Shown: positions 1 through 6,425 of the stretch, one piece after another | How positions within the stretch are numbered: the stretch's first letter is position 1 | How the letters are laid out: the number at the start of each line of letters is the position of its first letter | Origin: DATLFQ01 sp035540915 | GTDB taxonomy: Bacteria > Actinomycetota > Acidimicrobiia > Acidimicrobiales > GCA-2861595 | NCBI GenBank assembly: GCA_035540915.1 | Contig: DATLFQ010000084.1 | Coordinates: forward strand, 1 to 7,452 | Direction: 5' to 3' | Length of the DNA stretch: 7,452 bases | Notes under the pieces: generated by a model | What the model was told of the DNA's origin: nothing | The model's input: the letters and a program-made list of their open reading frames with translations, nothing else | The model's database searches: none | Made by a program: the position numbers and the translations under genes

Positions 1-43
1 CGCCGTCCCCTGTGCCCCCGGTACCGGTCAGGGCGTCAGTCCG

Positions 44-1045
44 TCAGTCGAGCGCGGCGTCGGTCTGCTCGGCCACCTCGTCGGTCGGCGCGTCGTGGAC
101 GGCGGGGACCGTCCCGAGGCGGCCGGCGCGGAAGTCCTCGAACGCCTGGCGGATCTCGGCCTCGGTGTTCATCACGAACGGCCCGTACCAGGCCACCGGC
201 TCGCCGATGGGCTGGCCGCCCAGGACCACCACCTCCAACGTCGCGGTGCGGCTGTCCTGGGTGGGCGACGCCTCGACGGTGATGGCGTCCCCGGGGCCGA
301 ACACGGTCAGCTGGCCGGTCTCGACCGGGCGCCGCTCGGCACCCATCGAGCCGCGCCCGCCGAGCACGTAGACGAGGGCGTTGAAGCGGGCGGGCCAGGG
401 CAGGACGAGCTGGGCACCGGGCGCCAGGGAGGCGTGCACCATGGTCATGGGCGTGTGGGTGGAGCCGGGCCCGCGATGGCCGCCGGCCTCGCCGGCGATG
501 AGGCGGACCAGGGCCCCGCCGTCGGGCGAGCTGAGCAAGGTCTGGCTGCTGGCGGCGAGGTCCTGGTAGCGGGGGTCGATCCACTTGTCGGCGCGGGGCA
601 GGTTGACCCACAGCTGCAGGCCGTGGAAAAGGCCGCCGGCGGCGACCACCTCCTCGGGCGGCGCCTCGATGTGCAGGATGCCGCTCCCCGCGGTCATCCA
701 CTGCGTGTCCCCGTCGCTGATGATCCCGCCGCCACCGATGGAGTCGGCGTGGCGGATGATGCCCTCCATCATGTAGGTGACCGTCTCGAAGCCCCGGTGG
801 GGGTGCCAGGGCGTGCCCTTTGGCTCGCCGGGCGCGTAGTCCACCTCGCCCATCTGGTCGAGGTGCACGAACGGGTCCAGGTCGGCCAGGTCGACGCCGG
901 CGAAGGCCCGCCGGACCGGGAAGCCCTCGCCTTCGAAACCGGTGGGAGCGGTGGTCACCGACTTGACCGGGCGCTGGCGGATAGCGCCGCCGGGCGTCTC
1001 GATGCGGGGGAGCGTGGACATGTCGCTGACGGTGACGGCGGGCAT
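44..1045 (-). CDS. Pirin-family bicupin protein
   Basis: A 333-residue cytosolic protein of the pirin family: two cupin barrels, the N-terminal one binding a metal (usually iron). Some bacterial members are quercetin 2,3-dioxygenases or modulate metabolic enzymes; the substrate here cannot be told. Seen in the sequence: the family's early DPFVHLDQMG stretch (residues 57-66), the metal ligands His81 and His83 in HPHRGFET, and His125 and Glu127 in GSGILHIEAP, matching the known His-x-His and His-x-Glu pattern. The C-terminal pirin domain ends in the typical WYGPFVMNTEAEI (287-299). The ATG at 1045 is chosen because a GGAGG sits five bases upstream. The frame stays open to 1333, but that extension is arginine/proline-rich and unlike pirins. 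Length is slightly above the usual 280-320, with an acidic, alanine-rich tail after about residue 311. It is separated from the upstream methyltransferase by about 330 bp, so it probably has its own promoter. Confidence 0.95.
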   Translation of the reverse strand: MPAVTVSDMSTLPRIETPGGAIRQRPVKSVTTAPTGFEGEGFPVRRAFAGVDLADLDPFVHLDQMGEVDYAPGEPKGTPWHPHRGFETVTYMMEGIIRHADSIGGGGIISDGDTQWMTAGSGILHIEAPPEEVVAAGGLFHGLQLWVNLPRADKWIDPRYQDLAASSQTLLSSPDGGALVRLIAGEAGGHRGPGSTHTPMTMVHASLAPGAQLVLPWPARFNALVYVLGGRGSMGAERRPVETGQLTVFGPGDAITVEASPTQDSRTATLEVVVLGGQPIGEPVAWYGPFVMNTEAEIRQAFEDFRAGRLGTVPAVHDAPTDEVAEQTDAALD

Positions 1046-1050
1046 CAGTA

Positions 1051-1055
1051 CCTCC
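1051..1055 (-). promoter_or_regulatory. Ribosome binding site of the pirin gene
   Basis: On the minus strand GGAGG is followed by five bases (TACTG) and then the ATG at 1045. This is a near-ideal Shine-Dalgarno site and decides the start of the pirin gene against the longer open frame. Confidence 0.85.
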
Positions 1056-1375
1056 AGGCGGTGGGCGCGACCTCGGTCGGTGGCACAACACCGGGAGCGC
1101 CGCCCCGCTTCCCCGCCTGGGCCGTCCTCACATGGGCAGGGCCTTGGCAGGTCGCGGGTGGCGACCTCGTCGAAGTGTCCACGTGGTGGTGGGACAGCAC
1201 GGGCGAAGTCGGGCTCCTCGCCGGTGGAAGGCAGGTCGGGCGGGGGACGGCCCGCGATGGCGGGGGAGGTCACGGCAGGCCTTCGGCGGTCCGGGGTCCC
1301 CTGCCCGGGGCAACCGGTGTGCGAAACGCGCACTGGGGCGCGCGATTTGGCACCAAGTTCGGGTGGTGGTGGCGG
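1056..1375. other. Gene-free intergenic stretch
   Basis: About 320 bases between the methyltransferase stop and the pirin ribosome binding site hold no credible gene on either strand; the open frames here are GC-driven. No TANNNT-type -10 element for the minus strand can be seen, because the plus strand has no TA dinucleotide in this stretch. The pirin promoter is therefore not recognisable by an ordinary sigma-70 pattern. The only structure I noticed is a small imperfect inverted repeat near 1317-1333, listed separately. Confidence 0.6.
1317..1333 (-). terminator. Possible weak terminator hairpin after the methyltransferase
   Basis: GTGTGCG and CGCGCAC flank an AAA loop (on the plus strand), giving a seven-base stem with one mismatched position. 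It lies about 40 bases past the methyltransferase stop codon. There is no T-tract. The position suits a terminator, but the stem is short for so GC-rich a genome and may be chance. Confidence 0.2.
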
Positions 1376-2236
1376 TCAGGGGCGGGTGGCGGTGAGGAGC
1401 CACGCGGCGGAGCCGAGGAAGACGCCGTGGCCGGTGTCGGCGGCGTGGAGGACGACCCGGAGCGACTCGAGCGCGGCGGCGGCCGCCGCCGGCTCCAGGC
1501 CGTGCAGCAGGCCGCGGGTCATGCCGATGCCCGACACGAAGCCGAAGGCGTCCTCGCCGTCCGAGCCCAGGTGGACGGGCTCGTCGACCGCCTGGCACGA
1601 CAGGTCGGCGAACCCGGCGGCGGTCAGGACGGCGGCGGCCCGGCCCCGGTCGGCCAGGGCGAACGGGCCGGGCTGGTCGGCCGGGGGCGCGGGGAGAACT
1701 CGGCCGGCGGCCAGGGCGCCCCGCAGGGTGACCAGCCACTCGTTGGAGGAGATCTCCTGCCAGGCCAGCACGGCCAGGCGGCCGCCCGGGCGCAGCGCCC
1801 GGCCCACGTTGGCGAACGCCGCTACCAGGTCGGCGAAGAAGCTGGCGCCGAAACGGCTGATCGCCACGTCGCAGCTGCCCGGCTGGAAGTGGTGGACCTG
1901 CGCGTCCACGAGCTCGAACGAGACGTTGGCCAGGGCCTCGGCATCGCTGATCTGGCGCGCCCGCTCGACCATGCGGGCCGACAGGTCCACGCCCAGCGCC
2001 GCCCCCTGCGGCGCAGCCAGACGGGCCGCCTGGCGGGTGGTGTCCCCGCACCCGCACCCGACGTCCAGCACGCGGTCGCCGGGGTCGATATCCGCCGCGG
2101 CGAGCAGGTGGGCGGTGTGGCCGGCGACGGACGCGTTGTAGCGGGCGTCGTAGCGGGCCCAGTGGTCGCCCTCGCCCGCCCAGGCGGCGGCCTGCTCGAC
2201 GTTGACGACCCCGGTCGGCAGCACCTCGCCCTGCAC
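1376..2236 (-). CDS. Class I SAM-dependent methyltransferase
   Basis: A 286-residue soluble methyltransferase with the Rossmann-like fold that transfers a methyl group from S-adenosylmethionine; the acceptor is unknown. The SAM-binding motif I reads VLDVGCGCGDTT (about 56-67). The acidic residue that usually binds the SAM ribose is Asp84 in LGVDLS, and Asp111 in ELVDAQ fits the adenine-side motif. The stretch from 127 to 160 (SRFGASFFAD, then FANVGRALRPGG and LAVLAWQ) is typical of the UbiE/Methyltransf_11/25-like group annotated for small molecules. The start is a GTG at 2236, with GGAGG nine bases upstream; no in-frame ATG fits better. It lies 47 bp downstream of the end of the carbamoyltransferase remnant frame in the same direction, so it may use that gene's promoter. 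The C-terminal 100 residues are alanine-rich and carry no motif I can name. Confidence 0.9.
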   Translation of the reverse strand: MQGEVLPTGVVNVEQAAAWAGEGDHWARYDARYNASVAGHTAHLLAAADIDPGDRVLDVGCGCGDTTRQAARLAAPQGAALGVDLSARMVERARQISDAEALANVSFELVDAQVHHFQPGSCDVAISRFGASFFADLVAAFANVGRALRPGGRLAVLAWQEISSNEWLVTLRGALAAGRVLPAPPADQPGPFALADRGRAAAVLTAAGFADLSCQAVDEPVHLGSDGEDAFGFVSGIGMTRGLLHGLEPAAAAAALESLRVVLHAADTGHGVFLGSAAWLLTATRP

Positions 2237-2245
2237 TCGTCACCC

Positions 2246-2250
2246 CCTCC
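2246..2250 (-). promoter_or_regulatory. Ribosome binding site of the methyltransferase gene
   Basis: The minus strand reads GGAGGGGGTGACGAGTG, so GGAGG stands nine bases before the GTG start codon. It supports a GTG start rather than a start further inside the reading frame. Confidence 0.65.
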
Positions 2251-2283
2251 GCCATCGCGTCGGCCGTGATTCAGCTCTCGCCC

Positions 2284-2655
2284 CTATTCTCGCCGTCGCG
2301 CCCGCTGAGGAGCGATCGGGCCGCAGTCGCACATCGGCCACGGTGATCTCCAGGAGGCCGCGGTCGACTCGGTCGGCATGGGGGTCGCCCGTGCGGCCCG
2401 TCCACAGCGCCACGTGGGGCCCGCCGGCCGGCGGGCCCCAGCTGGCCGGCGGTAAGGGCGGACAGGACCCGCCGCCCGCAGGCACCACGTCGCCGACTGC
2501 TCGGGCAGCTCCCAGGTGGAGAAGGGGACCGGGGCCTTGCCGTGCTTGCGCCGGCTGAAGCGCTCCTCCTCGGCCGCCGCCACGACGGTCCCGTCGACCA
2601 CCACGGCGGCCGACGTGTCGTGGAACGGGGCGTTGATGCCGAGAACGGAGGCCAT
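2284..2655 (-). pseudogene. N-terminal remnant of a NodU-type carbamoyltransferase
   Basis: Residues 1-63 (bases 2655-2467) are an excellent match to the start of the NodU/CmcH carbamoyltransferase family: VLGINAPFHDTSAAVVVDG, then VAAAEEERFSRRKHGK, then PFSTWELPEQSATWCLRAAG. Full-length members have roughly 550-600 residues and transfer a carbamoyl group from carbamoyl phosphate to a hydroxyl, using an N-terminal ASKHA-like ATP domain and a C-terminal domain. Here homology stops abruptly; the frame continues as arginine/proline-rich sequence to a stop at 2284, and neither other frame restores the family. The conserved His of FHD and the EEERF block remain, but most of both domains is missing, so it cannot be an active enzyme. 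The ATG at 2655 keeps a plausible AGGAG three bases upstream. I read it as the 5' stump left by a large deletion; an assembly join is the alternative. Confidence 0.8.
2415..2440. repeat. Perfect 26-bp palindrome
   Basis: The half-site TGGGGCCCGCCGG (2415-2427) is followed immediately by its exact reverse complement (2428-2440). Pairing stops on both sides. As RNA it would fold into an 11-bp stem with a GGCC tetraloop. It lies about 27 bases after the point where carbamoyltransferase homology ends and about 180 bases before the methyltransferase start. No T-tract follows on either strand. It could be a GC-only terminator, a protein-binding site or a deletion scar. Confidence 0.8.
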
Positions 2656-2851
2656 TCGCTCCTACCTTCCGGTTCGCGGTCGCGGTCCCGGTCGTGACGG
2701 TCGGGAACGCTCGGCTCGACGCCCTCCATGGCAGGTTGCCGGCGCGAGCTACCCGCGGTTTCGGAGGAGCAAACGACCAATAGGGGATTCTCTTCTCGTG
2801 CCCGAAGTACGGCGGTCCGCCGGCCGGTCCGGGAGTCGGCCCGACGGACCG
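2656..2851. promoter_or_regulatory. Divergent intergenic region between the remnant and the HAD gene
   Basis: About 200 bp separate the minus-strand carbamoyltransferase start from the plus-strand HAD gene, so promoters for both directions should lie here. The segment near 2756-2805 is visibly richer in A and T than the rest of the window. I cannot identify a convincing -35/-10 pair for the minus strand. Short GGTCGCGGTC-type tandem motifs around 2671-2705 are probably composition. Confidence 0.4.
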
Positions 2852-2857
2852 TAGGCT
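2852..2857 (+). promoter_or_regulatory. Candidate -10 element for a leaderless HAD transcript
   Basis: TAGGCT fits the TANNNT pattern of actinobacterial -10 boxes and is followed by eight bases before the GTG start at 2866. That spacing places the transcription start at or within a base or two of the start codon. Together with the lack of a Shine-Dalgarno sequence it suggests a leaderless mRNA. No good -35 is visible. This is inference from spacing only. Confidence 0.4.
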
Positions 2858-2865
2858 CCACCGCC

Positions 2866-3609
2866 GTGCTCGGCCTGCCCGACTCCATCCGCGCCTGCCT
2901 GTTCGACCTCGACGGGGTGCTGACCCGCACCGCCGCCGTGCACGCGCTCGCGTGGGCGGAGATGTTCGACGGGTACCTGCGGGAGCGGGCCGCCGCGTCG
3001 GGGACGGCGTACGTCCCGTTCGACCCGGGGAGCGACTACCGGGCCTACGTCGACGGGATGCCCCGGGCCGACGGTGTGCGCACGTTCCTCGCCTCGCGCG
3101 GAATCACGCTGCCCGAGGGTGAGCCCGACGACCCGCCGGGTGCGGCCACAGTCCGCGGCCTCGGGAACCGCAAGAACGAGCTGGTGCTGCGCCTGATCGA
3201 GGAGGAGGGCGTCGCCGTCTACGACGGGTCGGTGCGCTACGTCCAGGCGGCCCGCGACGCGGGCCTCGCCTGCGCCGTCGTCTCCTCCAGCGCGAACACC
3301 GCCGCCGTCCTGTCGGTCACCGGCCTGGCCGACCTCTTCGAGGTCCGGGTCGACGGCGTCGTCGCCGCCGAGCGGGGCCTGGCTGGCAAGCCGGCGCCCG
3401 ACACGTTCCTGGCCGCGGCCCGGGCGCTGGACGTGACGCCCGGCGAGTCCGCCGTCTTCGAGGACGCGCTGGCCGGCGTGGAGGCCGGTGCCGCCGGCCG
3501 GTTCGGATGTGTGGTGGGCGTCGACCGCGGCGGCCAGGCAGAGGCGCTGCTCCGCCACGGCGCCGACATGGTGGTCGCCGACCTGGACGAGCTGCTGGGG
3601 CGCGATTGA
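2866..3609 (+). CDS. HAD-superfamily beta-phosphoglucomutase-like protein
   Basis: A 247-residue cytosolic HAD subfamily IA protein, probably a beta-phosphoglucomutase interconverting beta-glucose-1-phosphate and glucose-6-phosphate. All HAD motifs are visible: the nucleophile motif FDLDGVLT with Asp14 and Asp16, motif II AVVSSSANT around Ser140-Ser141, the motif III lysine Lys175 in GKPAPDTF, and the metal-binding motif VFEDALAG with Glu199-Asp200. The cap contains YVDGMPRADGVRTFLASRGI and GLGNRKNELV, which I associate with the beta-PGM group paired with GH65 genes. The GTG at 2866 puts the nucleophile motif at residue 12, as usual. An ATG at 2728 would add 46 arginine-rich residues with no family counterpart. 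Its stop codon overlaps the GH65 start by four bases, so the pair is almost certainly cotranscribed and translationally coupled. A similar pair exists, as I recall it, in Mycobacterium tuberculosis (Rv3400-Rv3401). Confidence 0.9.
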   Translation: MLGLPDSIRACLFDLDGVLTRTAAVHALAWAEMFDGYLRERAAASGTAYVPFDPGSDYRAYVDGMPRADGVRTFLASRGITLPEGEPDDPPGAATVRGLGNRKNELVLRLIEEEGVAVYDGSVRYVQAARDAGLACAVVSSSANTAAVLSVTGLADLFEVRVDGVVAAERGLAGKPAPDTFLAAARALDVTPGESAVFEDALAGVEAGAAGRFGCVVGVDRGGQAEALLRHGADMVVADLDELLGRD

Positions 3610-5969
3610 CGCCGGGCCGCCGGTTCCAACCCGAGCCGTGGTGCATCAGGGAGCGCACCTTGGACCTGGGCGCCATGGCCCAGGCGGAGTCGGTGTTCGC
3701 GCTGGCCAACGGCCACCTGGGCCTGCGCGGCAACCTGGACGAGGGCGAGCCCTACGAGCTGCCCGGCACCTACCTGAACGGGCTGTACGAGGTGCGGCCC
3801 CTGCCCCACGCCGAGGCGGCCTACGGCTACCCGGAGGCGGGCCAGGCGATGGTGAACGTGACCAACGGGAAGCTGCTCCGGCTGCTGGTCGACGACGAGC
3901 CCTTCGACGTCCGCTACGGCCGCCTGGAGTCCCACGAGCGGGTGCTGGACCTTCGCGCCGGGACGCTGACCCGCGACGTCTCGTGGGTGTCACCGGCCGG
4001 CCAGGCGGCCCGCATCCGGTCGGTGCGGATGGTGTCGTTCACCCAGCGGGCGGTGGCCGCCATCAGCTACGAGGTCGAGGCGGTGGACGACCCGGCCCGC
4101 ATCGTGGTGCAGTCCGAGCTGGTCGCCAACGAGCCGCTGCCGGCTCCGGGCGGCGACCCCCGCTCGGCGGCGGGGATCGAGGCGCCGCTGGTGTCGGAGG
4201 ACCACGGGTGCCGGAGCGCGACCGCCGTCGAGCTGGTCCACCGGATGGACAAGAGCGGGCTGCGCCTGGCCGCCGCCATGGACCACCTCGTCGACGGCCC
4301 GCCGACCACGGACGTCAGCGCTGCGTCGGAGCCCGACACGGGCCGGGTCACCGTCACGACGGTGCTGCAGCCGGGCCAGACACTGCGGATCGTCAAGCTG
4401 CTCGGCTACGGCTGGTCGAGCCTGCGGTCACGGCGGGCGCTTCGCGACCAGGTGGTCGCCGCCGTCACCGCGGCCCGCCATGCCGGGTGGGACGGATTGG
4501 TGGCCGAGCAGCACGCGTACCTCGACGAGTTCTGGGACCGGGCCGTGGTCGAGGTCGAGGGCGATCCCGAGATCGAACAGGCCGTGCGCTTCGCCCTGTT
4601 CCACGTTCTCCAGGCGGGCGCCCGGTCCGAGGGCCGGGCCATCCCGGCGAAGGGCCTGACCGGTACCGGGTACGACGGGCACGCCTTCTGGGACAGCGAG
4701 ATGTTCGTCCTCCCGCTCCTGATGCACAGCTTCCCCAAGGCGGCCGCCGACGCCCTGCGGTGGCGGCACTCCATTCTGCCGGTGGCCCGCGAGCGGGCCC
4801 GCACGCTGGGGCTCGGTGGCGCCGCCTTCCCGTGGCGGACCATCGCCGGCGAAGAGTGCTCCGGCTACTGGCCGGCCGGGACGGCGGCGTTCCACGTCAA
4901 CGCCGACGTGGCCGACGCGGCCATCCGCTACGTCGACGTCACCGGCGACGACGCGTTCGAGGAGGAGGTGGGCCTCGAACTCCTGGCCGAGACGGCCCGC
5001 CTGTGGTGCACCCTCGGCCATCACGACGGCCTGGACCGCTTCCGCATCCCCGGCGTGACCGGTCCCGACGAGTACAGCGCGGTCGCCGACGACAACGTGT
5101 ACACCAACCTCCTGGCGCAACAGAACCTCGCCGCCGCGGCCGAGGCGGCCCGCCGCCATCCGGCCCGGGCCGAGGAGCTGGGCGTCACGCCCGAGGAGAC
5201 GGCCGCCTGGCGGCGGGCGGCCGAGACGATGTTCGTCGCCTACGACGACGAGCTGGGCGTGCACTCCCAATCCCAGTGCTTCACCGGCCACGCCCGCTGG
5301 GACTTCGAGGCGACCGGCCCCGACCAGTACCCGCTGTTTCTCCACTTCCCCTACTTCGACCTCTACCGCAAGCAGGTGGTCAAGCAGGCGGACCTGGTGC
5401 TGGCCATGCACGTACGGGGCGACGCCTTCACCGCCGAGGAGAAGGCCCGGAACTTCGAGTACTACGAACCGCTGACGGTGCGCGACTCCTCGCTGTCGGC
5501 GGCGACCCAGGCCGTGCTGGCGGCCGAGACCGGTCACCTGGAGTTGGCCTACGACTACCTGCGGGAGACCGCGCTGGTGGACTTGCGGGACCTCCACGAC
5601 AACACCGGCAACGGCCTGCACCTGGCGTCCCTGGCCGGCGCCTGGTCGGCGCTGGTGGCGGGGTTCGGCGGCTACCGAGCGCGCCAGGGTCGCCTGGCCT
5701 TCGCGCCGCGCCTGCCGCCGGCGCTCAGCCGGCTGGCCTTCCACCTCCAGTACCGCGGGCGGTCGCTGCGCGTCGTGGCGACGCGGAGCGAGGCGACCTA
5801 CCAGCTGCGGTCGGGGCCGCCGATCGAGCTGTCCCACCACGGTGAGGAGCTGGTGGTCTCGGTCGACTCGCCGGTGTCACGGCCGGTTCCGGCGATCGAG
5901 CCGCGGCCTCGTCCCCCCCACCCGCCGGGGCGGCCGCCGGCCCGCCACCACCTGACCGGCGACGAGTAG
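3606..5969 (+). CDS. Glycoside hydrolase family 65 disaccharide phosphorylase
   Basis: A 787-residue cytosolic enzyme of GH65, which holds maltose, trehalose, kojibiose and nigerose phosphorylases and some hydrolases. Phosphorylases split an alpha-glucosyl disaccharide with phosphate, with inversion, to give beta-glucose-1-phosphate. The N-terminal beta-sandwich begins with FQPEPWCIRE (7-16) and SVFALANGHLGLRGNLDEGE (29-48). The (alpha/alpha)6 catalytic domain has FWDSEMFVLPLL (361-372) and GEECSGYWPAG (415-425). The general acid is Glu489 in TGPDEY. Also present are the sugar-contacting Lys593-Gln594 in VVKQADLV, RDSSLSA (626-632), and GLHLASLAGAW with its phosphate-site His672. The C-terminal beta domain follows from about 695, ending in a proline/arginine/histidine-rich tail (from about 757). 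The TTG at 3606 is preferred: it overlaps the upstream TGA, has GGGG five bases before it, and gives the normal family length. An ATG at 3507 lies deep in the HAD gene. The exact substrate cannot be decided from sequence alone. Confidence 0.93.
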   Translation: MTPGRRFQPEPWCIRERTLDLGAMAQAESVFALANGHLGLRGNLDEGEPYELPGTYLNGLYEVRPLPHAEAAYGYPEAGQAMVNVTNGKLLRLLVDDEPFDVRYGRLESHERVLDLRAGTLTRDVSWVSPAGQAARIRSVRMVSFTQRAVAAISYEVEAVDDPARIVVQSELVANEPLPAPGGDPRSAAGIEAPLVSEDHGCRSATAVELVHRMDKSGLRLAAAMDHLVDGPPTTDVSAASEPDTGRVTVTTVLQPGQTLRIVKLLGYGWSSLRSRRALRDQVVAAVTAARHAGWDGLVAEQHAYLDEFWDRAVVEVEGDPEIEQAVRFALFHVLQAGARSEGRAIPAKGLTGTGYDGHAFWDSEMFVLPLLMHSFPKAAADALRWRHSILPVARERARTLGLGGAAFPWRTIAGEECSGYWPAGTAAFHVNADVADAAIRYVDVTGDDAFEEEVGLELLAETARLWCTLGHHDGLDRFRIPGVTGPDEYSAVADDNVYTNLLAQQNLAAAAEAARRHPARAEELGVTPEETAAWRRAAETMFVAYDDELGVHSQSQCFTGHARWDFEATGPDQYPLFLHFPYFDLYRKQVVKQADLVLAMHVRGDAFTAEEKARNFEYYEPLTVRDSSLSAATQAVLAAETGHLELAYDYLRETALVDLRDLHDNTGNGLHLASLAGAWSALVAGFGGYRARQGRLAFAPRLPPALSRLAFHLQYRGRSLRVVATRSEATYQLRSGPPIELSHHGEELVVSVDSPVSRPVPAIEPRPRPPHPPGRPPARHHLTGDE

Positions 5970-5974
5970 CCGGT

Positions 5975-5987
5975 CGGGCGCCGCCCG
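5975..5987. terminator. Possible bidirectional terminator between convergent genes
   Basis: CGGGC and GCCCG flank a three-base loop and sit exactly between the GH65 stop (5967-5969) and the stop of the minus-strand PRC-barrel gene (5988-5990). The stem is only five pairs with no T-tract, so it would be weak. The position is what makes it a candidate for terminating both transcripts. Confidence 0.3.
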
Positions 5988-6425
5988 TCAGCCGGCGTCT
6001 TCCTTGACGACCAGCGCGTAGGAGCCCAGGCCGATCAGCCGGTCGCCGGCCACGGTCGTCTGGCCGACCAGCACGGCGGTGACGGCGCCCGTGGCGGGAT
6101 CGAACTCGACGTCGGCCACTGCGCCCAGCTCCCGTCCGCGCTCGGTGAGCACGCGGCGGCCCGGCAGGTCGAGGCCGGCGGCCCGGGCCTCGTCGTCGTC
6201 CGCCGGTTCCCGGATGGCGCCGGTCCCGCTGACCGTCACCGCGTCCGGCCCGAAGGCACCGACGCCTTCCCAGTCCAGGACGCGGCCGGGGCCCTTCGAC
6301 TTGCCGAGGCGCAGGGCGGTGATCCGACCGGCGGCCGGATCGACCACGAACCCGTCCACCTCGGCCACCTGCTGCGCGGTGGCCGTGTCCATCACCTTGT
6401 GGCGCCGGGCTTCGGAGAACAGCAT
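5988..6425 (-). CDS. PRC-barrel domain protein (second of the pair)
   Basis: A 145-residue protein with two consecutive PRC-barrel-like repeats. The first opens with MLFSEARRHKVMD and runs through VDGFVVDPAAGRITALRLGK (23-42) to the WEGVGAFGPDAVTV block (52-65). The second runs from RRVLTERGRELGAVADVEFDP (90-110) through VTAVLVGQ. PRC barrels occur in the photosynthetic reaction-centre H subunit and in RimM and act as small binding or adaptor domains; no enzymatic residues are expected. The ATG at 6425 shares a base with the TGA of the upstream PRC-barrel gene (TGATG), so translation is probably coupled, in keeping with a poor Shine-Dalgarno sequence. There is no signal peptide or membrane segment. 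It looks like a diverged paralogue of its neighbour. Its partner or ligand is unknown. Confidence 0.85.
   Translation of the reverse strand: MLFSEARRHKVMDTATAQQVAEVDGFVVDPAAGRITALRLGKSKGPGRVLDWEGVGAFGPDAVTVSGTGAIREPADDDEARAAGLDLPGRRVLTERGRELGAVADVEFDPATGAVTAVLVGQTTVAGDRLIGLGSYALVVKEDAG

Noticed and set aside
1..43. A possible gene end at the left edge
   Set aside because: Only 43 bases lie beyond the pirin stop, with no recognisable motif or hairpin, so nothing can be supported.
1046..1333. A longer pirin start reaching to 1333
   Set aside because: The added 96 residues are Arg/Pro/Gly-rich, unlike any pirin N-terminus, and a GGAGG stands correctly spaced before the ATG at 1045.
95..2269. 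A 724-residue open frame on the plus strand
   Set aside because: It lies opposite the pirin and methyltransferase genes, has no motif, is glycine/arginine/valine-rich and is the expected antisense shadow of GC-rich codons.
2671..2705. Short GGTCGCGGTC-like tandem repeats
   Set aside because: Units are irregular and few, consistent with base composition and not an iteron or CRISPR structure.
2728..2865. An ATG start 46 residues upstream for the HAD protein
   Set aside because: The extension is arginine- and serine-rich with no family counterpart; HAD proteins have the DxD motif near the N-terminus, which the GTG at 2866 provides.
4428..5840. A 470-residue minus-strand open frame opposite GH65
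   Set aside because: Its composition (V, G, R, Q, H with no motif) is that of an antisense shadow, and the sense frame is unambiguous.
3488..5845. A 785-residue plus-strand open frame overlapping the GH65 gene
   Set aside because: It is a +1/+2 frame shadow of the GH65 gene; the other frame carries every family motif.
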